Part shown: piece after piece, positions 1 through 8,712 of the stretch
How the letters are laid out: the number at the start of each line of letters is the position of its first letter
How positions within the stretch are numbered: the first letter of the stretch is position 1
Origin: Sedimentitalea todarodis
GTDB lineage: Bacteria; Pseudomonadota; Alphaproteobacteria; Rhodobacterales; Rhodobacteraceae
Assembly (NCBI RefSeq): GCF_032595355.1
Contig: NZ_JASMWN010000016.1
Span: 1-64,000, forward strand
Reading direction: 5' to 3'
Length of the DNA stretch: 64,000 nucleotides
Program-made: the position numbers and the translations under genes
Notes under the pieces: generated by a model
Told to the model about the DNA's origin: nothing
What the model saw: the letters and a program-made list of their open reading frames with translations, nothing else
Databases searched by the model: none

Positions 1-142
1 CCCCCGCCGCCCGCGCCTGCTGAACCGCCTTGTCCAAAAGAAAATGAGCACGATTGGCGCCATCACGCTCAATCACATCCTCAATCGCTTCCTGCCATTC
101 CTGAGATTCAACAGGATCAATGTCCTGAACGTGGTCTGTCAT
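1..142 (-). CDS. aceE: Pyruvate dehydrogenase E1 component (homodimeric type), N-terminal fragment
   Basis: Only the first 47 codons lie in the window; the gene runs off the left edge. The ATG at 142 begins MTDHVQDIDPVESQEW, followed by QEAIEDVIERDG and RAHFLLDKA. This matches the conserved N-terminus of homodimeric AceE proteins (DxDPxETxxWxxAIxxVI, then RAxxLxD in the E. coli family member). AceE is the thiamine-diphosphate E1 enzyme that decarboxylates pyruvate and passes the acetyl group to the lipoyl E2. A purine-rich stretch (GGGAGAGGG on the minus strand) precedes the start. Two operator-like palindromes lie upstream, so transcription may be repressor-controlled. The call rests on a short segment; the rest of the protein cannot be checked here. 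Confidence 0.8.
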   Translation of the reverse strand, partial: MTDHVQDIDPVESQEWQEAIEDVIERDGANRAHFLLDKAVQQARAAG

Positions 143-176
143 GTGCCCTCTCCCTTGCTCCGTGTCTTTCCGGAGT

Positions 177-194
177 TAGTTTAGAATTAAACTA
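177..194. promoter_or_regulatory. Operator-like palindrome, copy 1
   Basis: TAGTTTA-GAAT-TAAACTA: two perfect 7-bp arms with a 4-bp spacer, about 35 bp upstream of the aceE start. The size and symmetry fit a dimeric winged-helix repressor site (MarR or GntR type). Which regulator binds it is not visible in this window. Confidence 0.5.
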
Positions 195-333
195 CAGATG
201 GAAATTTCGATCCGATCCGCAGATGGGCCAGCTAGAATGCCCAGCCCGTTAGATTGAAGCGTGCCTATCATTCCGATATTACGTAACGTAGCCCCCTCCA
301 CGCATATCCTCTTTGCAACCGGCGCATAGCTGA

Positions 334-351
334 TAGTTTAGCATTGAACTA
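334..351. promoter_or_regulatory. Operator-like palindrome, copy 2
   Basis: TAGTTTA-GCAT-TGAACTA: the same architecture as the 177-194 element with one arm mismatch. The two centres are 157 bp apart. Recurrence of an 18-bp motif in one intergenic region argues for a real binding site pair, perhaps with DNA looping. Confidence 0.45.
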
Positions 352-485
352 TATTGCCTTCAGCCCGAGATCCGACCATTGTTCCGTTCTGACTGTTGTG
401 TGGTCCTCTAACGACATACAACAATTTTCGGGCCTCGTGTCTATGGTGGTTATTGAAACACGCATCGGGCCAAGTATCAGGTCTT

Positions 486-1085
486 TCATACAGGGCGCAC
501 CTGGGCCGCGATTGCAAGCGCCACGACAAGCATCATGGAGAGCGCCATGCCGAGGTTGATCGTTCTGTGCATTCTTTCAGGCAGGTCCAACTGACCGAGC
601 CGGATACCTGCCCAGAGCCACAGGAAATGGATCGGTATCCAGATCGCATTCATGATCAGAAGCTTGATCACCGTTTCCGTGAACAGGTCTGCGGATAGAA
701 ATGAAAACCCGCTAAACAGCGTGGTATTGACCGCATAGGCCTTGGGATTGATGATCTGCAGGGCCACGCCGCCGAGAACACCCGGCGGGCGCGACCGACG
801 GATGAAGGCAAGGCGCGATCCGGCAAGGGCAATCCGCGCCGCCAGGTAGAACAGATATGCGATCGACATCAGAAACAGCACCGTTCGCAAGCGCTCATCC
901 GCAAGCAACGTGGCGGCGAGCCCGCTGATGACGGCGGCGGACACCAGGTTCTGCCCGAGAAACAGACCAAACACATAGCGCGTTCCCGCAGCACGGCCAA
1001 AGGCCGACCCGACCCCGGCGGTCGACAAAACCCCCGGTCCCGGCGTCACGATCAGAAAAAAGACCGCCGCCGCGAATGTCAGCAT
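486..1085 (-). CDS. LysE/RhtB-family translocator
   Basis: A 199-residue, very hydrophobic protein with about six membrane segments. The N-terminal segment carries FLIVTPGPGVL, the TPGP signature of LysE/RhtB amino-acid exporters. LQIINPKAY in the middle matches the conserved NPK motif of the family. Length is typical (about 200 residues). These proteins sit in the inner membrane and usually export amino acids or small metabolites; the substrate here is unknown. It is the last gene of the leftward run that begins with the TRAP transporter, 27 bp after the EamA-type gene, so co-transcription is likely. An exporter at the end of a catabolic operon may relieve accumulation of an intermediate, which is inference only. 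Confidence 0.85.
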   Translation of the reverse strand: MLTFAAAVFFLIVTPGPGVLSTAGVGSAFGRAAGTRYVFGLFLGQNLVSAAVISGLAATLLADERLRTVLFLMSIAYLFYLAARIALAGSRLAFIRRSRPPGVLGGVALQIINPKAYAVNTTLFSGFSFLSADLFTETVIKLLIMNAIWIPIHFLWLWAGIRLGQLDLPERMHRTINLGMALSMMLVVALAIAAQVRPV

Positions 1086-1112
1086 GCTGCGTGCGCCATT
1101 CCGAAAACCGGC

Positions 1113-2021
1113 CTATCCGCGGCCATGACGAACCTCCATCCGCTTTTCGCGCCACCAGATCAGCAGCCCTGACACCACGACGATCGCCGCGCCGATCACC
1201 GTCCACCGATCTGGCAGGTTGCCAAAGACCGCATAGCCGCTGATCGTGAGGTAGATCATGAAGGAATAGGTATAGGGCATCAACGTGCCTGCAGGCGCGA
1301 ACCCATGCGCGCGGGTCAGCAATTCATGCCCCAGCCAGCCCCAGAAACCGAGCGCGATCATCAAACCCCATTCAAGGCCTGTCTGCGGCGTTCGCCACGT
1401 CATGATCGCAAAGGGCAACAAGGCAAGAGTTCCGACCGCACCCGCGTACAATTGCATGGTCTGTGCCGCTATCTGCCCGGCCAGCCGTCGTGTCAGGATC
1501 GAATACAGCGCCATCATGATGGCATTGACGACCGAAAGCAGCGCCGCCGGATGAAACGCTTCGCCAAAGGGACGGATGATCACCATCACCCCGGCAAATC
1601 CCATCAGGATCGCAAACCAGCGCCACGGCCCAACCCGTTCGCCAAGCAATGGCATGGACAGCGCGCAGACGATGATCGGTGCCGAGAACAGGATCGCGGA
1701 TGTGACCGTCAGGGTCAGATAGTTCAAAGCGACGAAATTCAGGACCGTCGAGCCGACCAGGAACACGGCGCGCAGTATCACCAGCCCGATCTGACCGGAT
1801 CCGAAACGGGACCACGACAGGCCGCCGCCGCCAATCATGATCAGCGAAATCGCAAAGTGACCGACGTAGCGAAAAAAGGCCAGTTGAAAGGCATGGACCC
1901 CCCCCACAACCAGCCATTTCACCGAGGTATCGAGCGTCGCAAACAGGAGGTAGGCGACCAGCATCATCACGATGCCCAGTTCGGCGCGGTCCTGCCTGAC
2001 CTGCGCGCTCAGCCCCGCCAT
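1113..2021 (-). CDS. DMT superfamily transporter (EamA type)
   Basis: A 302-residue inner-membrane protein with roughly ten hydrophobic segments arranged as two EamA repeats (about residues 15-145 and 155-290). The first ends with the typical GERVGPWRWFAILMGFAGV stretch, and the second with IGAAIVVVSGLLIWWREKR. This is the drug/metabolite transporter layout. It follows the beta-hydroxyacid dehydrogenase gene by 3 bp and precedes the LysE-type gene, so it belongs to the same leftward unit. Direction of transport and substrate cannot be read from sequence. Confidence 0.85.
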   Translation of the reverse strand: MAGLSAQVRQDRAELGIVMMLVAYLLFATLDTSVKWLVVGGVHAFQLAFFRYVGHFAISLIMIGGGGLSWSRFGSGQIGLVILRAVFLVGSTVLNFVALNYLTLTVTSAILFSAPIIVCALSMPLLGERVGPWRWFAILMGFAGVMVIIRPFGEAFHPAALLSVVNAIMMALYSILTRRLAGQIAAQTMQLYAGAVGTLALLPFAIMTWRTPQTGLEWGLMIALGFWGWLGHELLTRAHGFAPAGTLMPYTYSFMIYLTISGYAVFGNLPDRWTVIGAAIVVVSGLLIWWREKRMEVRHGRG

Positions 2022-2024
2022 TTG

Positions 2025-2912
2025 TTACTTTGCAAAGCGTTTGACATAGAAGTCCACCATTTCCGGCACCAACGCGTCTCCCATCCCCTGATCGACGGCA
2101 AGCCCCAGAGCCTCTCGCGCACAGTTGGACATGATCGTGGGCGCGCCCAGGTCATCCGCCATCTGGCCATAATACCCGACATCCTTGCGCGCGTTGCGTA
2201 CCGAGAAGGCGAGGTTGTTGGCATCGCCGTCAACGGCATAGGCCTTGATGAAATCCATCATCCCGGATTTGAGCGGCCCCGCCGACATCACATCGTAAAG
2301 ATTGCTGCGTTCGACCCCGGCACGATCCGCCATGGCAAAGGCTTCTGCCATCGCGTTCGCGGTCGTCATCGCAAAGAAATTGTTGATGAGCTTGATCGTG
2401 TGGCCATTGCCCAACGCGCCGAGATGAAAGACGTTCTCGCCAAGGTCCTGAAACACCGGCTCGACGGTATCAAAGGCGTCCTTGTCACCGGAACACATGA
2501 TGTTCAGCAACCCGTCCACGGCGTGCGAGGGCGTCCGCCCCAACGGTGCGTCCAGATAGGTTGCCCCCTTTTCCGCCACGGCCGCGCCCAACGCCTTGGT
2601 CGAGCCGGGCAGAGACGTGCCGAAATCGACCACGACAGCACCCGGTCGCAGCCCGGCAATCACGCCGTCGTCGCCATGCATCCTGCTTTCGACCGACTCC
2701 GACGTCCCCATGCACAGCATCACGACATCCGACACGCTGGCCAGTTCCGCCGCCGTTTTGGCCTCGGTTGCCCCGGCGGCCACCGCAGCGTCAATGCGCG
2801 GGCGGGTCACGTTGCCCATGACCGTCAGGTGATAGCCCTTACTCTGCAGTCGCCCGACCATCGCCGCGCCCATGAGGCCAAGGCCGATAAATCCGATATG
2901 TGGTTTGCTCAT
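2025..2912 (-). CDS. NAD(P)-dependent beta-hydroxyacid dehydrogenase (GarR/HIBDH family)
   Basis: 295 residues. An N-terminal Rossmann domain has GFIGLGLMG (about residues 7-15), a substrate-binding loop DAPLGRTP stands where the family usually has DAPVSGG, and the catalytic-lysine motif KLINNF comes in the helical C-terminal domain. Family members oxidise or reduce beta-hydroxy acids such as 3-hydroxyisobutyrate, tartronate semialdehyde or glycerate-type compounds. The altered DAPLGRTP loop suggests a substrate other than 3-hydroxyisobutyrate. The gene lies 3 bp after the Gfo/Idh/MocA gene in the sugar-acid operon. A role such as 2-hydroxy-3-oxopropionate reductase is plausible but unproven. 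Confidence 0.85.
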   Translation of the reverse strand: MSKPHIGFIGLGLMGAAMVGRLQSKGYHLTVMGNVTRPRIDAAVAAGATEAKTAAELASVSDVVMLCMGTSESVESRMHGDDGVIAGLRPGAVVVDFGTSLPGSTKALGAAVAEKGATYLDAPLGRTPSHAVDGLLNIMCSGDKDAFDTVEPVFQDLGENVFHLGALGNGHTIKLINNFFAMTTANAMAEAFAMADRAGVERSNLYDVMSAGPLKSGMMDFIKAYAVDGDANNLAFSVRNARKDVGYYGQMADDLGAPTIMSNCAREALGLAVDQGMGDALVPEMVDFYVKRFAK

Positions 2913-2915
2913 CTC

Positions 2916-3956
2916 TCACTCTCCATGTTTCTCTGAACTGCGGCCCATCCGTACGGGGTCTTGCACGGCGGTCCCGGCAAGCGCTCGTTCGATCATCAGC
3001 GTTTGCTCCAGGCTTTTTCGTCCTTCTTGCGCATCGACAAGCGGGTCGGCCCGACCGGCAATCACGTCGGCAAAGTGCGTCAGCTGCGCAACCAGCGGCA
3101 ATTCTCCATCGGCCGCGCGCACCGCTGGAGCAGGAGCCTGCGACCAATCGTCTGCGCCACTCCAGATTGTCAGCGACGGAAACTCAACGGCCCCTGCCGT
3201 ACCTGCGATTCGCAGATTGTCCTGCCCTGTGGTCGCGATATTCGGATTCTCGCCGGTACCGGCTTCGAATGCCCAGGGCGACGGAGTCGCGTCGGAAAAG
3301 GCAAGTGTCGCAACACAGCCGCCTTCAAATCCAAGCGTCACGCCGCCACTTTCAAGCCGTTCCCTGCCGCGAACATGGCGGCTGCCAAACCCCGAAACAT
3401 GGATGATCTCGCCCAAAAGGTACCGCAGCAGATCGACCTCGTGCACCAGATTGATCAAGACGGGCGATCCCTGCGCCCCGGACCGCCATGGTACATCAAA
3501 ATAGGCGTCCGGCTTTTTCAGCGCCCAGATCAGCGAGGCCAGCACCGGCGCGCCGATCACTCCGCTCTGCAGGACATCTTTCAATGCCGCAACCTTGGGG
3601 TGATAGCGACGGTGGTGCCCCACCAATGTCTTGACCCCGGCGGCGTGGGTGGCCGCGACGATGCGATCAGCCTGTTCCATCGTGCCCGCCACCGGCTTTT
3701 CAATCAGCATATGCCAACCCCGCGTCGCGGATTGCTCGGCATGGTCTGCATGCAGATCACTTGGAGTGGCCAGAACAATCCCGTCGGCGAGCACGTCAAC
3801 CGCGTCGATCGAGGCGAAGCCGGGCGCGTCGAACCCCGACCGAACGGCGGCGTCCGGATCGATCACGCCCGCCAGCGTCAGGTGTGGATGCGCGTTGATA
3901 TGCGCGATGTGGCGGCTGCCGATCAGCCCGCCCCCCGCCACCAGCAGTCGCGTCAC
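2916..3956 (-). CDS. Gfo/Idh/MocA-family oxidoreductase
   Basis: 346 residues. The N-terminal NAD-binding fold has VAGGGLIGSRH (about residues 6-16). The family's EKP motif is present as LIEKPVAGT, and NLVHEVDLLRYLLG carries the usual H/D catalytic region before the C-terminal beta-sheet domain. Such enzymes oxidise sugars, inositols or sugar acids at a secondary alcohol with NAD(P). The ATG overlaps the stop of the preceding uxaA-type gene by 4 bp (ATGA), which indicates translational coupling. The substrate is not identifiable; the operon context suggests a sugar acid. Confidence 0.85.
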   Translation of the reverse strand: MTRLLVAGGGLIGSRHIAHINAHPHLTLAGVIDPDAAVRSGFDAPGFASIDAVDVLADGIVLATPSDLHADHAEQSATRGWHMLIEKPVAGTMEQADRIVAATHAAGVKTLVGHHRRYHPKVAALKDVLQSGVIGAPVLASLIWALKKPDAYFDVPWRSGAQGSPVLINLVHEVDLLRYLLGEIIHVSGFGSRHVRGRERLESGGVTLGFEGGCVATLAFSDATPSPWAFEAGTGENPNIATTGQDNLRIAGTAGAVEFPSLTIWSGADDWSQAPAPAVRAADGELPLVAQLTHFADVIAGRADPLVDAQEGRKSLEQTLMIERALAGTAVQDPVRMGRSSEKHGE

Positions 3957-5464
3957 ATCACCGCCCCGATCTGCCAGGGTACAAATTCATAATCGCCCAG
4001 CCCCTGCGCTTCGGATTTGCTCGGCTCACCCGATGCCACACGCAGGATCATGTTGTATATCTCGTGTCCCTTTTGCTCCAGCGTCACCCCTTCGCTCAGC
4101 ATATCGCCTGCGTTCACGTCCATGTCGTCGGTCATCCGTGTATACATCTCTGTATTGGTCGCCACCTTGATCGTCGGCGCAGGCTTGGACCCAAAGGCCG
4201 ATCCACGCCCGGTGGTGAACACCACGAGATTGCACCCCCCGGCGATTTGCCCGGTGACGCTCGCCGGATCATAGCCTGGGCTGTCCATGAAGGTGAAACC
4301 GCGCGCCGCCACCGGCTCGGCATATTTGAAGACGCCCATCAGCGGGCTGGTGCCCCCTTTGGCCGCCGCACCCAGCGATTTTTCAAGGATCGTGGTCAAC
4401 CCGCCCTTCTTGTTACCGGGGCTCGGGTTGTTGTCCATGCTGCCCCGGTTGCGGGCAGTGTAGTCCTCCCACCAGCGGATCAGCCCGACCAGCTTGTCGC
4501 CTGTTGCGCGATCCACTGCACGCCGGGTCAAAAGGTGTTCGGCACCGTAAATCTCGGGCGTTTCAGCCAGAACCCCGGTGGCCCCCTGTGCCGCGAGCAG
4601 GTCGCTTGCATAGCCAAGCGCCGGGTTCGCGGTGATGCCGGACCACGCATCCGATCCGCCGCATTGAAGGGCCACCATCAGCTCGGACGCCGGACAGGGT
4701 TCGCGCCGTGCCTCGTTGGCCAGCGGCAGCATCGCGCGCACCTTTTCGATGCCCAAAGCGACGGTGCGCTGCAAACCGGCAACCGATTGGATATTCATCG
4801 TCTGGAACAATGGTCCCTGTTTCAGCCCATAGGCTTCGAGCAGCCAGTCGATCTGGTTCATTTCACACCCCAGCCCGACCATAAGAACACCGCCGTGGTT
4901 GGGATGGCGCGCATAGCCCCACATCACCCGTTGCAACGCCTCGAACCCTTCGCCATCGCCGCCCATGCCACAGCCCGTGCCATGCACAAAGGCCACGACC
5001 CCATCGACATTGGGGTATTGCGCCATCTCTTCGGGGCCAAAGGCATCCGCAATGCGCCGCGCCGCCGTGGCAGAACAATTCACAGATGTCACAACCGCGA
5101 TGTAGTTGCGCGTTCCAACCCGGCCGCTTTCGCGCCGAAACCCCATGAATGTATCACGCCGATCTTCTGCCACAGGATCGACCGGACGCAGGTCGGTGCC
5201 GAATTCATACGCGGTCTCTGTGTTGCGAAAGGCGACGTTATGGGTGTGGACGTGATCCCCCGGCGCGATGTCCTGTGACGCCAGCCCGATGAACTGCGCG
5301 TATTTGCGGATTTGTTCACCTTCTGCGATCTGGCGCGTGGCGATCTTGTGGCCCGACGGGATCAACCCTGTGGTCAAGGTCTCTTCGACCGGCACGCCGA
5401 CTTGCAAGGCATGGGTGGCAGTCACGACGTTGTCGTCAGCATCTAGGCGAATGAAATCTATCAT
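3953..5464 (-). CDS. UxaA-family dehydratase (altronate/galactarate dehydratase type)
   Basis: 503 residues with both halves of the family. An N-terminal SAF domain (about residues 1-95, ending GDHVHTHNV) is joined to a C-terminal UxaA/GarD domain beginning FMGFRRESGRVGTRNY. Conserved features include VNCSATAA, HGTGCGM, GLGCEMNQ, LQCGGSDAWSG, NPSPGNKKGGLTT and FTTGRGSAFG. The family dehydrates D-altronate, D-galactarate or related acids with an Fe(II)-type metal, giving 2-keto-3-deoxy acids. Full length argues for an active enzyme. It sits between the phytanoyl-CoA dioxygenase-like gene and the Gfo/Idh/MocA gene. D-altronate itself is only one possibility, because no uxuA, uxaB or uxaC gene is present nearby. 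Confidence 0.85.
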   Translation of the reverse strand: MIDFIRLDADDNVVTATHALQVGVPVEETLTTGLIPSGHKIATRQIAEGEQIRKYAQFIGLASQDIAPGDHVHTHNVAFRNTETAYEFGTDLRPVDPVAEDRRDTFMGFRRESGRVGTRNYIAVVTSVNCSATAARRIADAFGPEEMAQYPNVDGVVAFVHGTGCGMGGDGEGFEALQRVMWGYARHPNHGGVLMVGLGCEMNQIDWLLEAYGLKQGPLFQTMNIQSVAGLQRTVALGIEKVRAMLPLANEARREPCPASELMVALQCGGSDAWSGITANPALGYASDLLAAQGATGVLAETPEIYGAEHLLTRRAVDRATGDKLVGLIRWWEDYTARNRGSMDNNPSPGNKKGGLTTILEKSLGAAAKGGTSPLMGVFKYAEPVAARGFTFMDSPGYDPASVTGQIAGGCNLVVFTTGRGSAFGSKPAPTIKVATNTEMYTRMTDDMDVNAGDMLSEGVTLEQKGHEIYNMILRVASGEPSKSEAQGLGDYEFVPWQIGAVM

Positions 5465-5494
5465 CGATCTTCTTTCTTTGTACCGTGCGGTATC

Positions 5495-6439
5495 TCAGGC
5501 ACAGGATGGCGAGTCAGACTGCCAGCGGTGAATGTCGATATGGGGCTGCGTGGCCAGTCGTGCGCGGGCGGCCAGCCACATCTCGCGCCAGACCTTCCAG
5601 TCCGCAAGCACAGCCTGCGGTCGTTCGGCCGAGCGCGCGACGAATTCCGGGAAATGCGCCCGCCCCGTGGGTTGCCCGCTGCGATTGTAGCGCAGATCAA
5701 ACGACCAGCGGATACCGTCGGAAAGGTTGGGCAGCGACGCATGGGGCAACAGCGGATCCAGTACGACAACGCCCCCTGCCCCGACCGGCACCGGCACGGC
5801 CCGCGAGTCGTCCAGATGACCATCGGCAATGGCGGTCTGCACCTTTGGGCAATGGGGCAGCATACGGTCATGGCTGCGCGGCATCACTTGCAGACATCCG
5901 TTTTCCGGTGTCGCGTCGGTAATCGCGATCCAGATCGTCACCATCTCGGTCTGATCCGCCTCCTCCAGGGCGACGGCCCGGTCCTGATGCCAGTCCGTAC
6001 CGCCCACATGGGCGCGGATCTCATCCGCTTTCAATTGTGGAACCGGCGGCTTGATGCGCACGTGCTGTATCGGGTTGGATGTGATTTCGGGACCGATCAG
6101 GTCCTCGACCAGGTCCAGCAGGCGCGGATTGGTCAGCATCGCAAACACTGCCGGACCAAAGTGCATCGGGGTGTCCGCCGCTATCCGGTCTCCCGGCAGC
6201 GAGATATCCATCGGCTGAAACCAGTCACATCCGGCGGCATAGCTGGCAAGCAGACGCGATTCAAATCCTGCCACGCCTGCAGGCACCCACCCCTGCGCAA
6301 CCCACCCGTCATAGAGATCATCAAGAAGCTGCGCATACTCCTGACGCACCGGGATCAGCACGGTCGATGCGTCAAGCACGTTTTCGACCACGAGATACCC
6401 GTCACGGGCAAAACCGTCGCGTTGCAGTTGGGTCAACAT
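5495..6439 (-). CDS. Phytanoyl-CoA dioxygenase (PhyH)-family Fe(II)/2-oxoglutarate oxygenase
   Basis: 314 residues with the PhyH double-stranded beta-helix pattern. The metal-binding HxD is at about His151-Asp153 (DWHQDRA), the distal histidine at about His233 (LLPHASLP), and an arginine that could hold 2-oxoglutarate follows at about Arg244 or Arg250. All three metal ligands are present, so it should be a working oxygenase. Family members hydroxylate ectoine, phytanoyl-CoA and many small molecules. It lies between the TRAP permease gene and the uxaA-type gene in the same direction, which suggests it acts on the imported compound. That is unusual in a sugar-acid operon. The substrate is unknown. 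Confidence 0.85.
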   Translation of the reverse strand: MLTQLQRDGFARDGYLVVENVLDASTVLIPVRQEYAQLLDDLYDGWVAQGWVPAGVAGFESRLLASYAAGCDWFQPMDISLPGDRIAADTPMHFGPAVFAMLTNPRLLDLVEDLIGPEITSNPIQHVRIKPPVPQLKADEIRAHVGGTDWHQDRAVALEEADQTEMVTIWIAITDATPENGCLQVMPRSHDRMLPHCPKVQTAIADGHLDDSRAVPVPVGAGGVVVLDPLLPHASLPNLSDGIRWSFDLRYNRSGQPTGRAHFPEFVARSAERPQAVLADWKVWREMWLAARARLATQPHIDIHRWQSDSPSCA

Positions 6440-6458
6440 GCCTGTGCCTCGTGTCGTG

Positions 6459-8045
6459 TCACCCTCGGAAGAACATGGTCAACTCGGGAAAGAACAGGAT
6501 CATCATCAGAACCACAAGCTGGATCGCGATGAACGGCAGGAACCCACGAAAGATATCCGGCAGCGAAATATGCGGCGGCGCGACCGACTTCAGATAGAAG
6601 GCCGCTGGGCCAAACGGTGGCGACAGGAACGATACCTGCATGTTCACGCAGAACAGGATGCCGAACCACACGGACAGGAATCGCGGATCTTCGATCAAGG
6701 GTGAAAACACACCAATCTCATCAATCGGCAGTTTCAGAACAATGGGCAAAAACACCGGCATGACCAGCAACACGATCCCGACCCAGTCCATGAATGCGCC
6801 GAGGAACAGGAAGATGATCATCATCACGGACAGAACGCCCAATGTCGGCAGGTCATATCCGACAATCAGGTTGGCCACATAGGTCGGCCCGCCCGCAATC
6901 GTATAGGCCCCGGCGAGCGCGGTCGCACCGAACGTCACCCAGATGATCGTGCCGGTCGATTTGAACGTGCGCATCAGCGCCTCGCGCACCAGCGTCCAGG
7001 AAAATTCGCCGCGCATGATGATCAGGACCAGCACTGCGAAGGTGCCCATGCCCGCCGCCTCAGTGATGCCGGTGATGCCGCCATAGATCGACCCCAGCAC
7101 GACACCCACCACCAGCAGGGGCGCAATCATCCCCTTGCCCACATCCCAGGCGGCAGCGATCCGCGCCGGTTTGACATAGATGAAGATGTAGGCGAGCAGC
7201 ACCGCGATGATCCCCGCCCGCGTCATCATCTGTGCCGAATTCAGAACCGTGGTATCTTCGTCGACGCGCCCCATGCTGATGATAAAGCCCGACCGGATCA
7301 GGGTGATCGTCAGGAACCCGATGGCGATCATTGACAACAGGGTGGACCCATATACCGCCTTTTGCGCGCCCGTCATATCGTCTGGCCCCGGTTCGGGGAG
7401 CGGTGCCAGGCTTGGATTGATCCGCGTTCGCACGATGATATAGAGCATATAGCAAGAGGCCAGTATGAACCCCGGTACGAAGGCCCCCTTGAACAGCGCG
7501 TGAATCGAAGTTTCAGTGATCAGCCCGTAAAAGATCAGGACAATCGACGGCGGGATCATCGTGCCCAGCGATCCCGAAGCACAGATCGTGCCAATCGCGA
7601 GGTTCTGATCATAGCCCAGCCGCAACATCTGCGGCAGCGCGATCAGACCGAGCAGGACGACTTCACCCCCGATGATCCCCGACATCGCCGCCATCACGAC
7701 CGCCATCACCGAGGTCACCAGGGCGATGCCGCCACGGGTCCGGTTCAACCAGACCGAAAGGGATGTATACATGTCGCGCGCGATGCCGGATCGTTCCAGT
7801 AACGTTGCCATGAGGATGAACAGCGGCACCGATATCAACACGTAGTCGGTGGTCAGCCCGTACATACGCTGCGCCAGGATATTCATCGGCCCGGAACCGA
7901 AGTTGCTGAACAACAGGTCGGGTCCGAATTTCATCACCATCACGACGACGGCGAGAAATCCCGAGGCAAACCCCAGCGGCATGCCAATGGCCAGCAGGGC
8001 CAGCATCCCGACCAGCAGGACCAGTGAAATTGTACCGATATCCAT
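6459..8045 (-). CDS. dctM: TRAP transporter large permease (DctM)
   Basis: 528 residues, extremely hydrophobic, with a dozen or more membrane segments. Motifs such as GMPLGFASGF near the N-terminus and ICASGSLGTMIPPSIVLIFYG are typical of DctM subunits. This subunit forms the sodium-driven channel that moves the acid delivered by the periplasmic binding protein. It follows dctQ by about 30 bp, and the phyH-type gene comes next. At 528 residues it is longer than the common 425-residue DctM, with extra helices in the central part, as in the subgroup often found with mono- and dicarboxylate-type TRAP systems. Confidence 0.9.
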   Translation of the reverse strand: MDIGTISLVLLVGMLALLAIGMPLGFASGFLAVVVMVMKFGPDLLFSNFGSGPMNILAQRMYGLTTDYVLISVPLFILMATLLERSGIARDMYTSLSVWLNRTRGGIALVTSVMAVVMAAMSGIIGGEVVLLGLIALPQMLRLGYDQNLAIGTICASGSLGTMIPPSIVLIFYGLITETSIHALFKGAFVPGFILASCYMLYIIVRTRINPSLAPLPEPGPDDMTGAQKAVYGSTLLSMIAIGFLTITLIRSGFIISMGRVDEDTTVLNSAQMMTRAGIIAVLLAYIFIYVKPARIAAAWDVGKGMIAPLLVVGVVLGSIYGGITGITEAAGMGTFAVLVLIIMRGEFSWTLVREALMRTFKSTGTIIWVTFGATALAGAYTIAGGPTYVANLIVGYDLPTLGVLSVMMIIFLFLGAFMDWVGIVLLVMPVFLPIVLKLPIDEIGVFSPLIEDPRFLSVWFGILFCVNMQVSFLSPPFGPAAFYLKSVAPPHISLPDIFRGFLPFIAIQLVVLMMILFFPELTMFFRG

Positions 8046-8075
8046 ACGTTGTCCCCTGCTGCGTCAGTATAGGCC

Positions 8076-8642
8076 CTATTGGACCTTGCTCTGCGCGCGC
8101 TTCACTTCTTCGATTGCGATGTCGATGTCATCGGTCACGTCATGTGACTCCGGCGGCTTGTTCCAATCGCAGATCAGGTTGGACACCGCCTGGATGGTCA
8201 CCAGCGTCAACGTGATCAGGATCAGCGGCTTCATCGTCGCCGGAATGGGCGGGTCCCATGCGGTGCCGAACCGCTCCCATCGCATGAACTTGGCATAGGC
8301 TTCGCCAAATCCGCCCCAGATCACGGCAAGGCAGAACACGATGATCGCCAGCGTCGACAGGATGTCGAACACGTGGCGCAGCCATTTGGGCGCGATGTCA
8401 TACAGGATGAAAATGCGAATGTGGCTGCGCTGCTGCATCGCGTAGAGGCCGGAGAACAGATAGACCATTCCGCCCATCCACAACGACGCCTCGTTCACCC
8501 ACAGCGTTGGCTGCTCGAACACGTACCGCATGATGACTTCGTAGAACATGATGGCGACAATGATGCCCGGAAGGATCATCGCCACCCGGCTGAATCTCCA
8601 GGTAAACGCATCCACCCAGCCCGTACGTTCATGTTCAACCAT
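8076..8642 (-). CDS. dctQ: TRAP transporter small permease (DctQ)
   Basis: 188 residues with four predicted membrane helices, consistent with DctQ. FYEVIMRYVFEQPTLWVNEASLWMGG corresponds to the conserved region after helix 2, and the protein has a charged cytoplasmic tail. It partners DctM in the inner membrane. The gene sits between dctP (70 bp upstream) and dctM, the usual P-Q-M order. Confidence 0.9.
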   Translation of the reverse strand: MVEHERTGWVDAFTWRFSRVAMILPGIIVAIMFYEVIMRYVFEQPTLWVNEASLWMGGMVYLFSGLYAMQQRSHIRIFILYDIAPKWLRHVFDILSTLAIIVFCLAVIWGGFGEAYAKFMRWERFGTAWDPPIPATMKPLILITLTLVTIQAVSNLICDWNKPPESHDVTDDIDIAIEEVKRAQSKVQ

Positions 8643-8712
8643 GACAGCCTCGCAAGTTCAGCCGATGAAAAACGGGCGGCCAGTGTTCCGGTCGCCCGCG
8701 CAGAGGGAAAGG

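Larger units (their letters stand above)
143..485. promoter_or_regulatory. 343-bp intergenic region upstream of aceE
   Basis: No convincing gene lies here. Short open frames on both strands have no family resemblance and poor starts. The stretch is more AT-rich than its neighbours. It holds two similar 18-bp palindromes (177-194 and 334-351, listed separately) in front of the leftward aceE. It also lies downstream of the lysE-type gene, so it must contain the end of that operon, although I see no canonical GC-stem plus T-run terminator. Confidence 0.5.

Noticed and set aside
420..475. CGTGT/ACACG inverted segment after the LysE-type gene
   Set aside because: Imperfect, long loop and no T-run, so not a supported terminator.
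1305..2936. A 543-codon open frame on the plus strand
   Set aside because: It lies antisense to the DMT and dehydrogenase genes and has the Arg/His/Gln-rich composition of a shadow frame.
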